Positions 27,339 through 36,359 are shown, counted from the stretch's first letter. The stretch is DNA of 64,000 nt from Erythrobacter sp. SCSIO 43205 (GCF_019904235.1 NZ_CP063202.1:1612001-1676000); one strand, 5' to 3'. Notes: generated by a model from the sequence alone, not told the origin. A program made the numbers and translations.

Positions 27339-28028
27339 CTAGCGCCCCGAAATATCCCTCAAAAGCGCGGGGTCGGCGATGTCGATCCCGCGTTTTCCGT
27401 TGCGGGTGATAGCGCCCATGGATTCAAGTTCGCCCATCTTGCGGCTCACCGTCTCAATCGTCAGGCCCAGCATATTAGCCATTTCGCCGCGGGTGAGAGG
27501 AAGCTCGAAACTTTCAGCGATGTGGCACGATGTGTGGCTTGCTGCCCCGGCAAAATCGTGAAGCAGCGCGGCAATCCGCGTCTCCGCGCTGGCGTGGGCG
27601 GTGAGTTCCAAAAGGCTGCGCGTGGCGAGCAGATCTTCCTGAGAACGCCGCAGGAGCGCCCGCGCCAAAGCAGGGTAGCTATCAACGGCACGCTCAATAT
27701 CCTTGCGCGCGAAAGTGCACAGACGGCTTTCAGTGAGGGCCACCACATCATGGTGGGCAAAGGGGCTGAAAAGCTCACCGATAAAGCCCGCCGGGTGAAT
27801 AAGGCTAAGGATTTGCTCATTACCGTCTGCGTCAAAGGCGGTGACTTTTAGAGCGCCGCTGACGAGGGTCGCACAGGACGCATCCTCATCGCCTGCTGCG
27901 AAAAGCATCTCGCCGCGCTTTAACGTGCGGGTGTTGCCGGCTGCTGCAAGAGCATCGCGTTCGTCTTCGGTCAGCACCGCGCAGGCCGCGCTGTCTTTGA
28001 CCGGGCAGGTGGCGCACGTCTGGTTCAT
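27339..28028 (-). CDS. FNR/FnrL-type oxygen-sensing transcription regulator
   Basis: A 229-residue Crp/Fnr family regulator. N-terminal C5, C8 and C16 (C-x2-C-x7-C) plus C104 in SRLCTF match the four ligands of the oxygen-labile [4Fe-4S] cluster, with the FnrL spacing. The helix-turn-helix near 175-200 has the E-x2-SR recognition pattern (IETVSRK) that reads TTGAT half-sites. Its likely target lies next door (26779). Its start overlaps the stop of a lipoprotein gene by 4 bases. Confidence 0.9.
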   Translation of the reverse strand: MNQTCATCPVKDSAACAVLTEDERDALAAAGNTRTLKRGEMLFAAGDEDASCATLVSGALKVTAFDADGNEQILSLIHPAGFIGELFSPFAHHDVVALTESRLCTFARKDIERAVDSYPALARALLRRSQEDLLATRSLLELTAHASAETRIAALLHDFAGAASHTSCHIAESFELPLTRGEMANMLGLTIETVSRKMGELESMGAITRNGKRGIDIADPALLRDISGR

Positions 28029-28531
28029 TGGGCGAGCATCTCCGAAAGCGAATCGAGCACTTCATCTTGCTGTTGAAGCAAGGTTGCGGTTTGCGCCTGT
28101 CCGGTCGCAATGGCCTGTACAGGGGCGAAAGTGGTTCGGGCCTCAGCCTCAAGTGCATCAAGCCGCGCGAGCACAAGCGCGGTCTGCCCCCGCAGTGACG
28201 TAAGCTCTGCCACCGCAACCAATGCTTGCGAACGTCGATCGCTCTCCACCCCAGTGCCGCCAGCCGATTGCGCCAGCCGCGCCGCAGTGGGGCGAAGCGC
28301 GCCGAACTTTTCCTGCGTTTCATAAGCAAGGGCCACGAGATCAGAAACATCTTGAGGTGAAACGATTTCAGGGACGGCCGGTTGTTCGGGCGCGGCGGGC
28401 GCAAACTGCCCCGTCATGCGTTCGGCATCCCTCACGGCCAATGAGGGGTAACGGCCATCGGCTGATGCGCAGGCACCAAGCAGGAGCCCGCCCAAGCCTG
28501 CAATCGCAAAAGAAAAATGTGCTTTAATCAT
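28025..28531 (-). CDS. Small predicted lipoprotein upstream of the fnr-like gene
   Basis: A 168-residue protein with a lipoprotein signal peptide and lipobox LLGAC (17-21, C21 lipidated). The mature part is alanine-rich and mostly helical with probable coiled-coil stretches (SQALVAVAELTSLRGQTALVLARLDALEAEA). No family is recognised. I chose the ATG giving MIKAHFSF; an ATG seven codons earlier is possible. It overlaps the fnr-like gene by 4 bases, so the two may be one transcript. Confidence 0.72.
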   Translation of the reverse strand: MIKAHFSFAIAGLGGLLLGACASADGRYPSLAVRDAERMTGQFAPAAPEQPAVPEIVSPQDVSDLVALAYETQEKFGALRPTAARLAQSAGGTGVESDRRSQALVAVAELTSLRGQTALVLARLDALEAEARTTFAPVQAIATGQAQTATLLQQQDEVLDSLSEMLAQ

Positions 28532-28617
28532 GATCCCGAAGCGCCATATCACCTAGATCGGACAAGGGAAATACGCCGTGCGAGGCAAATTTGCGCCAAT
28601 TCCTTGCAAATGACACG

Positions 28618-28701
28618 TTGACTTGAACGCCCCATTCCCTTAACGGCACCCAACCTTCGAGCGCTGCTTTTGTAGCTGCGTTCCCCAAACACACGTTTGG
28701 G
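28618..28701 (+). promoter_or_regulatory. Candidate rplU promoter and leader hairpin
   Basis: TTGACT (28618-28623) lies 16 bases before TTAACG (about 28640-28645), a plausible though weak promoter. Within the resulting leader, CCCAAAC (28684-28690) and GTTTGGG (28695-28701) form a perfect 7-bp hairpin with loop ACAC. Such a leader could be a site for ribosomal-protein feedback, but this is inference; no other feature is seen between the lipoprotein gene and rplU. Confidence 0.3.
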
Positions 28702-28765
28702 TGGTCCGAGCGGTGCGAGCAATTTGCACTGTCTTAGACAACCAAAGAATTGAGAGTATTTAGTC

Positions 28766-29254
28766 ATGTTCGCTATCGTGCGCACTGGCGGCAAGCAGTA
28801 CCGGGTTGCCGCTGGAGATAAGATTGCCGTTGAAAAGCTCGCCGGAGAAGCCGGCGACACGATCACTTTGGGCGACGTTCTGCTCGCTGGCGAAGGCGAC
28901 TCTATCGCTGACGCATCGAAAGTGACCGTCTCGGCTGAGATCATCGCTCAAGCCAAGAGCGAAAAAGTCGTCGTTTTCAAAAAGCGTCGTCGTCACAACT
29001 ACCGTCGTAAAGCTGGCCACCGTCAGCAAATGACGCTGCTTCGCATCACCGATGTTGGTGCCGGTGCCAAGAAGGCCCCTGCCAAGAAAGCAGCCGCAAA
29101 GACGGAAAACGAAGAGAAAGCAGCGCCAGCCAAGAAGGCTCCGGCAAAGAAAGCAGCTCCAAAGGCTGCCGCTGAGAAAAAGCCTGCTGCGAAAAAAGCT
29201 CCCGCCAAAAAGGCTCCGGCGAAAAAAGCCGAGCCTAAGGCCGAAGACAAGTAA
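28766..29254 (+). CDS. rplU: 50S ribosomal protein L21 with basic C-terminal tail
   Basis: Residues 1-100 form a normal L21 ([14 protein letters not shown], then [16 protein letters not shown]). The 162-residue protein then carries about 60 extra residues built from alanine, lysine and proline (repeated PAKKA units), resembling histone H1 tails. Similar tails occur on L21 in other sphingomonads. The tail may contact rRNA or DNA; its role is unknown. rpmA follows after 12 bases. Confidence 0.96.
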   Translation: MFAIVRTGGKQYRVAAGDKIAVEKLAGEAGDTITLGDVLLAGEGDSIADASKVTVSAEIIAQAKSEKVVVFKKRRRHNYRRKAGHRQQMTLLRITDVGAGAKKAPAKKAAAKTENEEKAAPAKKAPAKKAAPKAAAEKKPAAKKAPAKKAPAKKAEPKAEDK

Positions 29255-29266
29255 GGATTAGGACCC

Positions 29267-29536
29267 ATGGCACATAAAAAAGCAGGCGGTTCATCACGCA
29301 ACGGTCGCGACTCCGTCGGTCGCCGCCTTGGTGTAAAGAAATTCGGTAGCGAAGCTGTCGTTGCCGGCAATATCCTCGTGCGTCAGCGCGGCACCAAGTT
29401 CTATCCCGGCACCAATGTCGGCATGGGCAAAGACCACACCCTATTTGCGCTCGAAGACGGCGTGGTGCGATTCCACACCGGCAAACAGGCGCGCAAATAT
29501 GTGTCGGTCGACGCGATTGCGGAAGCAGCCGAGTAA
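29267..29536 (+). CDS. rpmA: 50S ribosomal protein L27
   Basis: An 89-residue L27, located near the peptidyl-transferase centre of the 50S subunit. It starts [16 protein letters not shown] without the cleavable N-terminal extension seen in some Firmicutes, and contains LGVKKFGSE and [12 protein letters not shown]. It is in the conserved rplU-rpmA pair, with three hairpins following the stop. Confidence 0.97.
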   Translation: MAHKKAGGSSRNGRDSVGRRLGVKKFGSEAVVAGNILVRQRGTKFYPGTNVGMGKDHTLFALEDGVVRFHTGKQARKYVSVDAIAEAAE

Positions 29537-29538
29537 AC

Positions 29539-29660
29539 GGACGATTATATAGGGATCGTCCACCGGGGCGGTCCTAGCCGATGAGACAATCGGCGACCTA
29601 GAGGGAGAAGGGCCACCCCGATCACGGGGAGCCTGTTCTCCCTCTTGTCGTTTCTCCCTC
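29539..29660 (+). terminator. Three successive hairpins after rpmA, including nested stem with repeat arm
   Basis: Hairpin 1 is GGACGAT (29539-29545) with ATCGTCC (29555-29561). Hairpin 2 is GCCGAT (29577-29582) with ATCGGC (29589-29594). Hairpin 3 pairs GAGGGAGAA (29601-29609) with TTCTCCCTC (29636-29644) around an inner CCCCG-ATCA-CGGGG stem (29616-29629). TTCTCCCTC is repeated at 29652-29660, so two alternative stems can form, and TTTTT follows at 29666. It probably ends the rplU-rpmA transcript, but could be a processed RNA. Confidence 0.5.
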
Positions 29661-29775
29661 ACCAATTTTTGGCGCATTTGGTCGGATTTGCCACCTTTCA
29701 GGCGGTCCGGTGCAAACAAAGTGTCATCGAGGCCGCCTAGGGGCGGTGTCGACAGGGCGAGGAAGGAAACAAGCC

Positions 29776-30342
29776 GTGTTCCATCGCAGTGCAAGATTAT
29801 TGCTAAGACCCGTCTGGCCAGAGGATTGGCAAGCCGTTTATGGCGGCATTGCGGATGAAGGTGTTGTGCGCAATCTGGCACGCGCGCCCTGGCCTTATTC
29901 AAAGCAGGATGCGCGCGATTTCGCATCACGCCCGGCAGCACCTCATGAGCCACGCTTCCTCATCACCACCGCTAACAATGGGCAGGTTGTCGGCTGCATT
30001 GGTCTTGATGCTCAACCTTGCGACTATCCCGGTGCGGTGGAAATCGGATATTGGATCGCGCGCGAACATTGGGGCAAGGGCTACGCTACTGAGGCTGGCT
30101 GCGCGGTGCTCAAAATCGCTCAGCTATTGGGCTATCCTCGCGTCTATGGATCGCATTTCCTCGATAACCCTGCCTCTGGCGCGGTACTCGAAAAGCTTGG
30201 GTTTGAGCCGACGGGCCGTGTGATCGAGCGACATTCTTGCGGACGCGGCGAAGTTGCGATGACAGCGGAATATATGAAGTCGCTTGCCGATGCTGTCATG
30301 CCGGAACGCCGGGCTGGGCAATCACAGCTCAGTGCGGCTTGA
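29776..30342 (+). CDS. GNAT family N-acetyltransferase (RimJ/RimL-like)
   Basis: A 188-residue acetyltransferase with an N-terminal RLLLRPVWPEDW strand, the VGCIGLDA strand, IGYWIAREHWGKGYATEAGCAVL acetyl-CoA site and GFEPTGRV end, as in ribosomal-protein-alanine acetyltransferase relatives. The substrate is unknown. I chose the GTG at 29776 because GGAAGG at 29761 gives a good ribosome-binding site and the protein then begins at the family start; an upstream GTG would add 22 atypical residues. Confidence 0.85.
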   Translation: MFHRSARLLLRPVWPEDWQAVYGGIADEGVVRNLARAPWPYSKQDARDFASRPAAPHEPRFLITTANNGQVVGCIGLDAQPCDYPGAVEIGYWIAREHWGKGYATEAGCAVLKIAQLLGYPRVYGSHFLDNPASGAVLEKLGFEPTGRVIERHSCGRGEVAMTAEYMKSLADAVMPERRAGQSQLSAA

Positions 30343-30376
30343 GGCTTATAGCCATTTAGCCTAGGCCGTGTGGCCC

Positions 30377-30985
30377 ATGACTGTACGAAAACGCCTAAGC
30401 CCCCAAGAGTCGCGCAAGACCGCGCTTGAAGCTGCCCGGTCGCTTCTGATTGAGGCAGGCCCTCAGGCGGTGACGCTTAAGGCCGTTGCTGCGCGCATTG
30501 GGCGCACCCATGCCAATTTGCTGCACCATTTCGGATCGGCTTCTGGCTTGCAAAAGGCTTTGGCAGAGCACCTTGCCAAGACCGTTTGTGAAACGATCAT
30601 CGAAGCTGTGCGCGCAAGCCGCGCTGGACTTGGGACAGCGAATGAGGTGGTGGACCTGGCTTTCGATGCGTTTGATCGCGAAGGGGCAGGGGCGCTGACC
30701 TCGTGGATGTTGCTTACCGGGAATGAGGATGCTCTCAATCCGATTATTGAGACAATTCACGCGCTCGTCGATGAAATCGCTCCGCAAGAGGCCGAGCATC
30801 ACGATGACCCGATGCACGTCCATAAGGACACTTTAAGTCTCGTTCTGCTCGCTTTAGGTGACGCTCTGATGGGAGCGGCTCTGGCCAAATCTCTGGGCCT
30901 GCCGCGCGATTCGGCTCGCAAACGGGCAGTCGCCAATCTCGAAGCTTCAATGGCCGAGCATTATGGCGAGCTTGCTAAGCGGTAA
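30377..30985 (+). CDS. TetR/AcrR family regulator
   Basis: A 202-residue regulator with an N-terminal helix-turn-helix (about 12-58: RKTALEAARSLL, then TLKAVAARIGRTHANLLHHFGS) in which LLHHFGS stands in for the usual LYYHFGS. The rest is an all-helical ligand-binding domain with no recognisable inducer. It is convergent with ygfZ, overlapping its end by 11 bases. Its target is unknown; the GNAT gene 34 bases upstream on the same strand may be in the same transcript. Confidence 0.85.
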   Translation: MTVRKRLSPQESRKTALEAARSLLIEAGPQAVTLKAVAARIGRTHANLLHHFGSASGLQKALAEHLAKTVCETIIEAVRASRAGLGTANEVVDLAFDAFDREGAGALTSWMLLTGNEDALNPIIETIHALVDEIAPQEAEHHDDPMHVHKDTLSLVLLALGDALMGAALAKSLGLPRDSARKRAVANLEASMAEHYGELAKR

Positions 30986-31700
30986 TGCCCGCTGCTTGCC
31001 AATCGGGCAGGGTGGCAGGGTCAAGATCGGCGACGCGCAAGTGATCGACCGCATAACCGAGCTCAGGATAGTCAGCCTTGCATCGTTTTTCCTGTGATTG
31101 ATCGAGCGGCACTACCACAAGGCGGCGATTGACCTTCTGCCGCCAGTTCATGCGAGCAGTGTTTTCCTGACCAATATAGCAGCCTTTCTCGAAGCTTACG
31201 CCCGATAGTTCGACTGCATTGGTTTCAAGCCAGAGAATATCGCCAAGCTCGCTCTGCCCCTCCGGCACTCCAAGGGAAAGACGGTGGGCAAGGTAGGCAT
31301 CGTCGGCCGGTTCACCGGGGGCATCGTCGATCCAGCGGTATCCCAGTTCAGCCAAGCGTGGGTCGGGAGTAGCACCGTCGATTGCGCCGGGCGACCAGTG
31401 AACAAAGCGATTTTCATCCCGCTCAATCGCGATTTTGCGGCGCAAGCGATAGAGTGACAGGCGCTTGAGCAGATCATCGGCCACCGTCGCCTCGCAATCG
31501 ATCAGAATGTCTTCGCCCTCGGCCCAGACGAAGAAGTCGAACATCGCCTTGCCTTGCGCTGACAAGAGCGCTGCATAGACGGGAAGCTCACCGCTCACAT
31601 CATTGGTGACGAGCCTTTGCAGAAATCCGCGCACGTCTTCGCTCGATTCCTCAGCGCGCAGTCGGATAATGCTGCGGGATTTCAGCTGTGTAGCGTTCAT
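30975..31700 (-). CDS. ygfZ: Folate-binding YgfZ protein (iron-sulfur cluster repair)
   Basis: A 241-residue protein of the GcvT-like YgfZ/IBA57 family, which binds tetrahydrofolate and supports maturation or repair of iron-sulfur enzymes such as MiaB. The family signature KGCYIGQE is at 172-179 with the conserved C174. Its start overlaps the stop of the ATP-grasp gene by 4 bases, so both are likely expressed together. Confidence 0.92.
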   Translation of the reverse strand: MNATQLKSRSIIRLRAEESSEDVRGFLQRLVTNDVSGELPVYAALLSAQGKAMFDFFVWAEGEDILIDCEATVADDLLKRLSLYRLRRKIAIERDENRFVHWSPGAIDGATPDPRLAELGYRWIDDAPGEPADDAYLAHRLSLGVPEGQSELGDILWLETNAVELSGVSFEKGCYIGQENTARMNWRQKVNRRLVVVPLDQSQEKRCKADYPELGYAVDHLRVADLDPATLPDWQAAGITA

Positions 31701-32584
31701 TCTTCCAACTCTCGTGCAATTGCCTCAGCCAGGGTCTGGCCCATATTTGGCCCCTGCTCGGGGTAGAGATAGGGTTCGATCAGCTCAGCTTCCATAAGCA
31801 AGAGATTGCTGTTCTCACCTTCCAGCATATCAATGCGCGCATAAAGCGGGGCATCGAAGGGGAGCGCTTCGATTATTGCGCTGGCCTGTGCGATCTCATC
31901 CACGCTTGGATGATGCGTGATTTCGGTCCCGCCATAAAGCGACTGAATGCGATAATCGCCCGCTTTGGGCAGCTTTTGGACGCAGTGGCTGAAGGTGCCG
32001 CCGAAGAACAGGAAGCTGAGCTCCCCCGTCTCGGCAATGGCGGGGAGGAACGGCTGGACCATGGCGGGGTGATCGAAGCGCCAGTCGGTGGCGACCTGCC
32101 CGCGCTCAAGCATCTCTTGCCCTTCCGCCCCTGCACCAATCTGGCGTTTGACCACCAGCTTGTCGCAGGCAAATGTGTCCATCGCAGCCTCGGCATCGCG
32201 CGCGTCCATATGGTCGAGCCAAAGCGTCGGGATCGTGCGAGCGCCGCGCTCCTCCAGCTGCTTGAGATAGGTCTTGCGGATGTTCCACCGGACGACCTCT
32301 GATGAATTACAGATGGTTATCCCTGCTTCCCCAAGTGCTTCAAGCTTGCTCAGAAACGCTTCAGCCTTGTCCCAATAATTCCAGGATGAGCCGACCATTA
32401 CGAGATCGACCCCGTCGAAATGGCTCATCGGCGCTTCCCAATCAATCACGCGCAGGGCCCATCCACGCGCCATAAATGTGGGTTTGATGGCGGCAACCAT
32501 AAGGTCATGCTCGAATGCATCTTCGCGGCGCGTGCTTGATCCTGGCAGAGTGGTGTCGCAGGCGAGAAAAGCGATTGTGGTCAT
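31697..32584 (-). CDS. ATP-grasp domain protein
   Basis: A 295-residue ATP-grasp ligase-like protein. It starts [14 protein letters not shown], has a pre-ATP-grasp domain with [15 protein letters not shown], then [18 protein letters not shown] (ATP-binding strand) and [15 protein letters not shown] (metal-binding end). Such proteins join a carboxylate to an amine or thiol; some relatives make amino acid-derived antibiotics or modify proteins, but the substrate is unknown here. The ATG at 32584 was preferred to one four codons upstream. Confidence 0.8.
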   Translation of the reverse strand: MTTIAFLACDTTLPGSSTRREDAFEHDLMVAAIKPTFMARGWALRVIDWEAPMSHFDGVDLVMVGSSWNYWDKAEAFLSKLEALGEAGITICNSSEVVRWNIRKTYLKQLEERGARTIPTLWLDHMDARDAEAAMDTFACDKLVVKRQIGAGAEGQEMLERGQVATDWRFDHPAMVQPFLPAIAETGELSFLFFGGTFSHCVQKLPKAGDYRIQSLYGGTEITHHPSVDEIAQASAIIEALPFDAPLYARIDMLEGENSNLLLMEAELIEPYLYPEQGPNMGQTLAEAIARELEE

Positions 32585-32652
32585 GGCTTCTGCCAATAGA
32601 AGTAGGATTAAGTGGTGGAAACCCCCGCATTGCTTGGTTATGCGCCTCTCCC

Positions 32653-33692
32653 ATGACCGAGCAGCTCACGATCCGCCGCCCTGATGATTGGCACCTGCAT
32701 TTCCGCGACGCAGACGTGATGCGTGACGTGGTGCCCTACACCGCAAGGCAGTTTGGCCGTGCGATTGTGATGCCGAACCTCACCCCGCCTGTGACGACGA
32801 CTGACATGGCGCGACAGTACCGTGATCGCATCCTTGCAGCTGTCCCCGAAGGAGTGAGTTTTGAGCCGCTGATGGTGTGTTACCTGACGGACGATACCGA
32901 CGCTGATGATCTGGTGCGCGGGGCCGCCGAGGGCGTGTTTACCGCCGCCAAACTCTATCCCGCCAACGCCACCACACCAACTCGGCTCACGGCGTCACTG
33001 ATGTGCGCAAGATTTATCCCGTGCTTCAACGCATGAGCGATGAGGGCATTGTCTTTTGCATCCACGGAGAAGTGACCAGCTCCGACATCGACGTATTCGA
33101 TCGGGAAGCGGAATTTATTGAGCGGTATCTGAGGGATATTGTCGAAACCTTCCCCAATCTCAAAGTGGTGTTTGAGCATATCACCACGAGCGATGCGGTG
33201 GATTTCGTGCTGCAATCAGGCCCCAATGTGGGCGCGACCATCACGCCGCAGCACCTTCATATCAATCGCAACGCAATGCTTGTCGGTGGTATTCAGCCGC
33301 ACAATTATTGTCTTCCCGTTGCCAAGCGCGAAGAACACCGCTTGGCGCTTCGCAAGGCTGCGACTTCTGGCAATCCCAAGTTCTTCCTTGGCACAGACAG
33401 CGCGCCGCATTTCAAAGGCGACAAGGAAAGCTCTTGCGGATGCGCGGGCATTTTTGGCGCGCCTTATGCGCTCGAAAGCTACCTCACTGTCTTCGATGAG
33501 GAAGGGGCGCTTGATAAATTCGAAGGTTTTGCCTCACTTCATGGACCAGCGTTTTATGGCCTCCCGGTCAATGAGGAAACGGTGACATTGGAGCGCGTGC
33601 AAAACGCTGTGCCCGAAGAGCTACCCATCGCCGGATCGACCATCGTCCCATGGCATGGCGGGCAAACAATTGGCTGGAAATTTGTGGGCTAG
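32653..33692 (+). pseudogene. pyrC: Dihydroorotase PyrC, frameshifted
   Basis: PyrC closes carbamoyl aspartate to dihydroorotate. The first frame carries the zinc ligands H14 and H16 (HLHFRD) and the carboxylated K100 (KLYPANATT), then breaks at 32971-32980. The second frame resumes with [11 protein letters not shown] and has FCIHGEV, FEHITTSD and FFLGTDSAPH. Removing two bases (extra AC in ACCACACCAA) restores one 345-residue frame, the normal length for the E. coli-type enzyme. All catalytic parts are intact, so a sequencing error is as likely as a real mutation. Confidence 0.88.
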
Positions 33693-34600
33693 GCCCGGAT
33701 CGGGCGCACTTTGCGACCTCGCCACCAAAGGTCGGCAACGAAGATTGCAATCGCGGTCCATATCAGCAGGAAGCTGGCGAGTTGGACCGTGCGAAGCTGC
33801 TGACCAAAAACGAACAGGCCGAGCAGAAACACGATTGTCGGCGCAAGATATTGGATAAAGCCGAGCGTCGAATAGGCCATCCGCCGGGCGGCGATTGCGA
33901 ACAGCAAAAGCGGCACAGCTGTCACCACGCCTGAAAAGACCATGAGCAGGCTGAGTTCGGTCGTCTTGCCAAAGGTCGAGCCATCCGGGCTTGCTGCATA
34001 CCACAAGACGATCATCGCCGCGGCTGGGATGAGGATGAAGGTTTCAATCGTGAGGCCCGGAAGCGCTCCGACATTCACCTGCTTTCGAACGATCCCGTAA
34101 AGGCCAAAGCTGAACGCGAGGCTGAGGCTGATCCACAGTGTTGTGAGAGCGCCAGCGGAGAGCATCGCAACAGCCCCCGCTGCAATCGCCACCGCAAGCC
34201 ATTGCAGGCGACTTAGCCGCTCTTTCAAGAAAAGCGTGCCCAGAAGGATATTCAAAAGCGGATTCAGGTAGTAGCCAAGACTGGCGGCATAGACCTGATT
34301 TTGCATGATTGCCCAAATGTAGATGAACCAGTTCGCTGCGATCAGAGCCGCGCTCGCCAGAAGGGCGAGCATGGTGCGCGGCGATGTGAGCGCGCGTTTG
34401 ACCTCTCCAAACTGACGGCGGACCGCGACGATCAGAAGGCACAAAGGCAGCGTCCAGATGATCCGCCAGCCGACGAACTCAAACGACGGTACGCTTGATA
34501 CCAGCATGATATAGAGCGGCAAAAATCCCCAGATGAGATAGGCGCCAAGAGCATGGGGCAAGCCGGATGGCTGGGGTGTGGGCGAGGGTGCTTGTGTCAT
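33689..34600 (-). CDS. rarD: RarD/EamA family transporter
   Basis: A 303-residue polytopic protein with about ten membrane spans and the RarD opening GLPHALGAYLIWGFLPLYI. RarD-type EamA transporters move small metabolites; the substrate is unknown. I chose the ATG giving MTQAPSPTPQ over one 34 codons upstream. Its stop overlaps the convergent pyrC stop: the two TAG codons share CTAG (33689-33692). Confidence 0.88.
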   Translation of the reverse strand: MTQAPSPTPQPSGLPHALGAYLIWGFLPLYIMLVSSVPSFEFVGWRIIWTLPLCLLIVAVRRQFGEVKRALTSPRTMLALLASAALIAANWFIYIWAIMQNQVYAASLGYYLNPLLNILLGTLFLKERLSRLQWLAVAIAAGAVAMLSAGALTTLWISLSLAFSFGLYGIVRKQVNVGALPGLTIETFILIPAAAMIVLWYAASPDGSTFGKTTELSLLMVFSGVVTAVPLLLFAIAARRMAYSTLGFIQYLAPTIVFLLGLFVFGQQLRTVQLASFLLIWTAIAIFVADLWWRGRKVRPIRA

Positions 34601-34770
34601 CACCGCCGCCCCTAGGCTGCGCTTGTTTCCTGCGCAAGTGACACCGCTTGCGGTCAAATGCTGAGGGTCTTGCTCAACCGATCGCAAGAAGCGCGGCTGC
34701 ATAGGGGGACAGCCAGATGAACGCTGGCTAACTGATTGCTCCCAATTCGTTCAGTTAAAATGCGATATAG

Positions 34771-34920
34771 ATGAACGCATACTGCGAGAGCGCCTCTCTC
34801 CACCTTTTCAAGGCGGCGCTCTCGTCACCCCCTTGGGCCATAATCCACCACCGGCCCGGGCACGGCACCACCAGCCGTGGAAGGCGCCTTCATACCCTTC
34901 ACCGGGTATGAAGGCGTTTT
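34771..34920 (+). ncRNA. Candidate structured small RNA with intrinsic terminator
   Basis: In the 340-base gap between rarD and astD I see no gene, but a dense series of stems on the plus strand: CGAGAGCGCC (34785-34794) with GGCGCTCTCG (34815-34824); GGGCC with GGCCC near 34835-34858; CACGGC with GCCGTG around 34861-34879 (loop ACCACCA); and a 13-bp terminator (34885-34916) followed by TTTT. Loops are rich in CCACC, complementary to Shine-Dalgarno sequences. TATAGA at 34766-34771 may be a -10. No known RNA family is recognised. Confidence 0.45.
34885..34920 (+). terminator. Strong intrinsic terminator of the candidate small RNA
   Basis: CGCCTTCATACCC (34885-34897) pairs perfectly over 13 bases with 34904-34916, loop TTCACC, followed by TTTT and CGCATT. 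The T-run is on the plus strand only, whereas both flanking genes are on the minus strand, so it must end a plus-strand transcript that starts inside the gap. Confidence 0.75.
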
Positions 34921-34940
34921 CGCATTATGGTGCCCCGTGT

Positions 34941-36359
34941 TCAGCCCTCGTCTTTGAGGCCAATAGCGATATTGGCGCGCGGCTGATCCATCTCATTGCT
35001 GGAGACTGGGTAGGCGCAATAATCAGCGGCGTAATAGGCAGCGGGGCGGTGGTTGCCCGAAAGTCCAATCCCGCCAAAGGGGGAGGAGGAAGAGGCACCA
35101 TTGGTTGGCCGGTTCCAATTGATGAGCCCTGCGCGCGTGTTCGCCCAAAAGCGGCTGTAATCGTCAGGCGAACCGCCAATCAGCGAGGCTGAAAGACCAA
35201 AGCGGGTGTTGTTGGCCTCTGCAATCCCTGCATCAAGATCGGGCACGCGGATCACCTGAAGCAGGGGGCCGAAAAGCTCGATGTCGGGGCGGTCGGGAAT
35301 ATCGGTCGTGTCGATAATTCCAGGGGTTACAAAGGGTTCCTGCGGCCTCAAGCGGCGCATCGGCAAAAGCGGTTTTCCTCCTGCCGTCATCAATGCAACG
35401 AAGCTTTCGGTGATGCCTTCAGCGGCTTCATTATCGATCACTGGTCCCATAAACGGCTGCGGATCGGCGAAAGGTTCATCGACCTGAATTTTGCGTGCAA
35501 GCGGGATGAGCTGCTCCATCAGCGGCTCGTACATATTGTCCACCACGATCAGACGACGAGCAGCAGTGCAACGTTGGCCAGCGCTGGTAAAAGCGCTTTG
35601 AATAATAAGAGCGCACGCATCCGTGACAAGCGGGGTGTCAGTCACAACGATCGGGTTGTTGCCGCCCATTTCCAGCGCGACGATTTTGCCGGGATTGCTT
35701 GCAAGTTTGCGGTTGATGGCTATGCCCGTTTGCGCAGAGCCGGTGAACAAAACCCCGTCAATGCCAGCGTGAGCAACAAGGGCTGAACCTTCCTCAGGTC
35801 CGCCAATGACCACTTGCACAACGTTTTCGGGTATCCCGCACCGCTTCCAGCATTCAAGCAGGGCCATGGCAACGCCTGGCGCTTTTTCCGAAGGTTTAAG
35901 GATCACCGTATTGCCCGCGATTAGGGCAGGGACCATGTGCCCATTGGGCAGGTGGGCGGGGAAATTGTAGGGGCCAAGAACCACCATCACGCCGTGCGGC
36001 TTGTGGCGAACTGCGGTGACCCCCTGAAGCGCGCCATCGCGTTTCTTGCGGCCTGTGCGCTCGGCATAGGCCTGGATCGAGATTTCGATCTTGCCGATCA
36101 CTGCATCGACTTCGGTGCGCGCTTCCCACAAGGGTTTGCCGGTTTCCTTGGCGATCTGCACTGCAATGTCTTCAGCATCGGTGCGTACTTCATTGGCAAA
36201 GCGGCGGGCCAGTTCAATACGCTGGCCTTGCGATGTTGCCGCCCATTGCGGCCACGCACGGCGAGAGCGGCTGACTGCCTGCTCCACATCATCATGGGGG
36301 CCGCGCCACACTTCCTCTCCCGTTGCCGGGGAATATGAAACCAGCTCAGTCTCGCTCAC
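34941..36359 (-). CDS. astD: Succinylglutamate-semialdehyde dehydrogenase
   Basis: A 472-residue aldehyde dehydrogenase that oxidises N-succinylglutamate semialdehyde in the arginine succinyltransferase pathway. Motifs are the NAD region FPAHLPNGHMVPALIAGNTVILKPSE, the ALEMGGNNP glutamate and the catalytic cysteine in SAGQRCTAARR. The N-terminus SPATGEEVWRG is AstD-like. Other ast genes (astA, astB, astE) are not next to it, so the pathway must be scattered or partial. Confidence 0.85.
   Translation of the reverse strand: MSETELVSYSPATGEEVWRGPHDDVEQAVSRSRRAWPQWAATSQGQRIELARRFANEVRTDAEDIAVQIAKETGKPLWEARTEVDAVIGKIEISIQAYAERTGRKKRDGALQGVTAVRHKPHGVMVVLGPYNFPAHLPNGHMVPALIAGNTVILKPSEKAPGVAMALLECWKRCGIPENVVQVVIGGPEEGSALVAHAGIDGVLFTGSAQTGIAINRKLASNPGKIVALEMGGNNPIVVTDTPLVTDACALIIQSAFTSAGQRCTAARRLIVVDNMYEPLMEQLIPLARKIQVDEPFADPQPFMGPVIDNEAAEGITESFVALMTAGGKPLLPMRRLRPQEPFVTPGIIDTTDIPDRPDIELFGPLLQVIRVPDLDAGIAEANNTRFGLSASLIGGSPDDYSRFWANTRAGLINWNRPTNGASSSSPFGGIGLSGNHRPAAYYAADYCAYPVSSNEMDQPRANIAIGLKDEG

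Noticed and set aside
29710..29775. GTG start for the GNAT gene 22 codons upstream
   Set aside because: The added residues are arginine-rich and unlike the family, while GGAAGG precedes the GTG at 29776.
33003..33692. Independent 229-residue dihydroorotase-like gene
   Set aside because: It is the C-terminal part of pyrC continued in another frame, and starts in the middle of a conserved segment.
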